Assembly (NCBI GenBank): GCA_004375785.1
Contig: SOKM01000158.1
Coordinates: 1-14,021, forward strand
Origin: Candidatus Cloacimonadota bacterium
GTDB taxonomy: Bacteria; Hydrothermota; E44-bin80
Direction of reading: 5' to 3'
DNA: 14,021 nt
The translations under genes and the position numbers were made by a program. Below are positions 12,052-14,021 of the stretch, piece by piece (position 1 is the first letter of the stretch; each line of letters opens with the position of its first letter). The notes beneath the pieces were generated by a model that did not search any database, had not been told where the DNA came from, and worked only from the letters and a program-made list of their open reading frames with translations.

Positions 12052-13971
12052 TTAAGTTTTCTTTTTACACTTTTCATTGAGTTCTTCAATAAGATCCACA
12101 ATGGAGAAAGAACCGCGATTTTTTCTGTGTCTTTCCCTGATAGAAACTGTATTCTCTTTTTCTTCTCGTTCACCTATAATTGCCATATAGGGAATTCTTT
12201 CTTTTTCAGCTTCCCTGACCTTAAGATCAATCTTTTCGTTTCTTTTGTCAACTTCAGTCCTGAAATGATGAGGTATAAGAGTATTATTCACCCGCTCTGC
12301 ATAATCAATAGATTTATCTGTAATGGTCATAATTCTCACTTGAACAGGTGAAAGCCATACGGGAAAATCCCCTTTATAATGTTCAATCAGTGTACCTATG
12401 AACCTCTCAATTGACCCAAGAATAGTTCTGTGAACAATAAAGACATTATGCTGGTTTCCATCCTTTCCAACGTATGTTACATCAAATCGCCCCGGAAGGT
12501 TAAAATCAAACTGGATGGTCGGGCCCTGCCATTTTCTCCCGAGTGCATCATACATTTGAATATCGATCTTTGGTCCGTAGAAGACCGCTTCCCCTTCCAT
12601 CCGTTTATAATCAAGTTTTTCCGCTTCAAGAGCCTTTACGAGCGATGCCTCTGCTTTTTCCCAGTCTTTATCAAATCCTGCATATTTATCCTTATTATCC
12701 GGATCCCTCACGCTGAGTTCATAATTTAGATTTTGAAATCCAAAGGTGTTCATTATACTGCGGGCAAATCTCAGAACGCCGAGTATCTCATCTTCTATCT
12801 GTTCTTCCATACAGAAGATATGTGCATCATCCTGTGTAAACTCCTGAACCCTTAACAGACCATGAAGAACACCTGAGAGTTCATTCCTTGCAACGGTTCC
12901 GAGTTCTGCATATCGTATAGGCAGGTCACGATAGCTATGAATTTTTGATTTATAGATAAGTATATGTCCCGGACAATTCATTGGTTTTATCACATATTCA
13001 TTGTTGTTTATTTTGAAAGTGAACATATTTTCGAGGTAATAATCATAATGTCCTGATGTACGCCATAGTCCTGACTTTGCGATATGGGGGGTAATAACCA
13101 ATTCATACCCTTTTTTCAAATGTTCATCCTTCCAGTAATCTTCTATTATCCTCCTGAGGGTTGCTCCCTTTGGATGCCACAGTATAAGTCCTGGCCCTGC
13201 TTCCCCCATTGTAGAGAATAAGCCTAATTCTTTCCCAAGTTTTCTGTGGTCTCGTTCTTTTGCCTCCTGTAACTTGTGTAAGTGTTTCTTAAGTTCTTCT
13301 TTTGTTTCAAAGGATACACCATATATCCTCTGAAGGCTTTCTCTTTTTTCATCACCCCGCCAGTAACTACCCGATATTGAAAGTAATTTGTATGCGCTAA
13401 TATAAGAGGTTCTTGGAACATGGGGACCACGGCAAAGGTCGACGAATTCAGCATTTTTATAAATAGAAATATCTCCTTCAAGTTCATTGATTAGTTCAAG
13501 TTTGAAATTTTCTTTCTCTTCAGTGAATAGAGAAATTGCTTCATCTTTCGAAATTACAGTCCGTTCAAAAGACTGCCCCTCTTTAATAATTTTTTTCATC
13601 TCCTTTTCTATTTTTTTCATATCATCCGGGGAAAAGGTCTTTTTTGTATAGAAGTCATAGTAAAAGCCATCGGAGATAGCTGGTCCTATAGCAAGTTTTG
13701 CATCAGGGAAAAGCCTTTTTACTGCTTGTGCCATTACGTGCGAGGTAGAATGCCAGTAGACAAATTTCCCTTCCTCATCATCAAAGGTAACATATTGCAA
13801 AATTCCTTCATCCTCTATGGGTAATGAAAGGTCAATCAATGAACCATTAAATCTTGCAGCGATTGGTTTTCTATTGCTTTGAGGATTTAGATGGGTGAAA
13901 ATTTCTAAGGCAGTAGTACCCTTCTCTACATCTATTTCTTTTGTGCCATTTAAATCTATTTTTATTTTCAT
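12052..13971 (-). CDS. thrS: Threonine-tRNA ligase
   Basis: Charges tRNA-Thr; full length at 639 residues. An N-terminal TGS domain (about 1-62) is followed by the editing domain with HSTSHVMAQAV (H74/H78) and DLCRGPHVP (C180/H184), which removes mischarged serine. The class II core has motif 1 around WHPKGATLRRIIEDYW, motif 2 LRVQEFTQDDAHIFC and motif 3 IVHRTILGSIERFIG. The zinc ligands are C333, H384 and H514, matching the E. coli C334/H385/H511 pattern. The anticodon-binding domain starts near WLSPVQVRIM. The ATG is preceded by a weak AAGAG site. Only 50 bases upstream are visible, so a T-box or other leader cannot be judged. It is the first gene seen of the translation operon and ends about 20 nt before the infC start. 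Confidence 0.98.
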   Translation of the reverse strand: MKIKIDLNGTKEIDVEKGTTALEIFTHLNPQSNRKPIAARFNGSLIDLSLPIEDEGILQYVTFDDEEGKFVYWHSTSHVMAQAVKRLFPDAKLAIGPAISDGFYYDFYTKKTFSPDDMKKIEKEMKKIIKEGQSFERTVISKDEAISLFTEEKENFKLELINELEGDISIYKNAEFVDLCRGPHVPRTSYISAYKLLSISGSYWRGDEKRESLQRIYGVSFETKEELKKHLHKLQEAKERDHRKLGKELGLFSTMGEAGPGLILWHPKGATLRRIIEDYWKDEHLKKGYELVITPHIAKSGLWRTSGHYDYYLENMFTFKINNNEYVIKPMNCPGHILIYKSKIHSYRDLPIRYAELGTVARNELSGVLHGLLRVQEFTQDDAHIFCMEEQIEDEILGVLRFARSIMNTFGFQNLNYELSVRDPDNKDKYAGFDKDWEKAEASLVKALEAEKLDYKRMEGEAVFYGPKIDIQMYDALGRKWQGPTIQFDFNLPGRFDVTYVGKDGNQHNVFIVHRTILGSIERFIGTLIEHYKGDFPVWLSPVQVRIMTITDKSIDYAERVNNTLIPHHFRTEVDKRNEKIDLKVREAEKERIPYMAIIGEREEKENTVSIRERHRKNRGSFSIVDLIEELNEKCKKKT

Positions 13972-14021
13972 TGATTACTCTTTTAAAATTGTACTCTTCT
14001 AAGTTCATATTTTTGATGCTT

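Noticed and set aside
13972..14021. Promoter, T-box or leader peptide before thrS
   Set aside because: A TACAAT box exists but has no -35 at the right distance. A short out-of-frame reading from an upstream ATG shows no Thr-rich stretch, and only 50 bases are visible.

Overview
The window is a gene-dense, AT-rich piece of bacterial chromosome in which every gene I can support lies on the minus strand. It is mostly translation, RNA-turnover, cell-division and DNA-repair housekeeping. The likely source is an uncultured Gram-negative bacterium. A DUF4837-type lipoprotein, a family known mainly from Bacteroidota and related candidate phyla, and a short PheT without the tRNA-binding OB domain point loosely towards an FCB-like or similar candidate lineage. 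I cannot name the phylum with confidence.

In the direction of transcription (right to left), the first block is thrS-infC-rpmI-rplT-pheS-pheT. Genes in it overlap or nearly touch: infC/rpmI by 44 nt, rplT/pheS by 23 nt, and pheT to the next gene by 1 nt. This indicates one translationally coupled operon. infC probably starts at a rare AUC codon. A small ZapB-like coiled-coil gene and zapA follow. Next comes a convincing 6S RNA gene with its own sigma-70-type promoter, in the classic zapA-6S arrangement. It sits 28 nt before rny (RNase Y), which leads into ymdB (metallophosphoesterase) and folD.

Left of folD there is a 262-bp gene-free stretch filled with short repeats. It is followed by xseA (exonuclease VII large subunit), which runs closely into the DUF4837-type lipoprotein gene. 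A second repeat-filled gap of about 290 bp follows. The last genes are a small DUF6504-like gene and the 5' part of a Y-family DNA polymerase gene (dinB-like), cut by the window edge.

The least ordinary material is in the repeats. Both gaps carry small hairpins whose stems differ in sequence but remain complementary, each introduced by an ACC/CC trinucleotide. Both also carry short tandem arrays with a 7-8 bp period. The two gaps share a 35-bp module whose differences are almost all transitions. A CACAGAG-type repeat has entered two neighbouring coding regions in opposite orientations, giving a hydrophilic C-terminal tail to XseA and the hydrophobic core of the lipoprotein signal peptide. Other points are an apparent loss of the catalytic lysine in FolD and a perfect inverted repeat at the 5' end of the 6S RNA that competes with its closing stem. 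I see no mobile element, CRISPR array or defence system.
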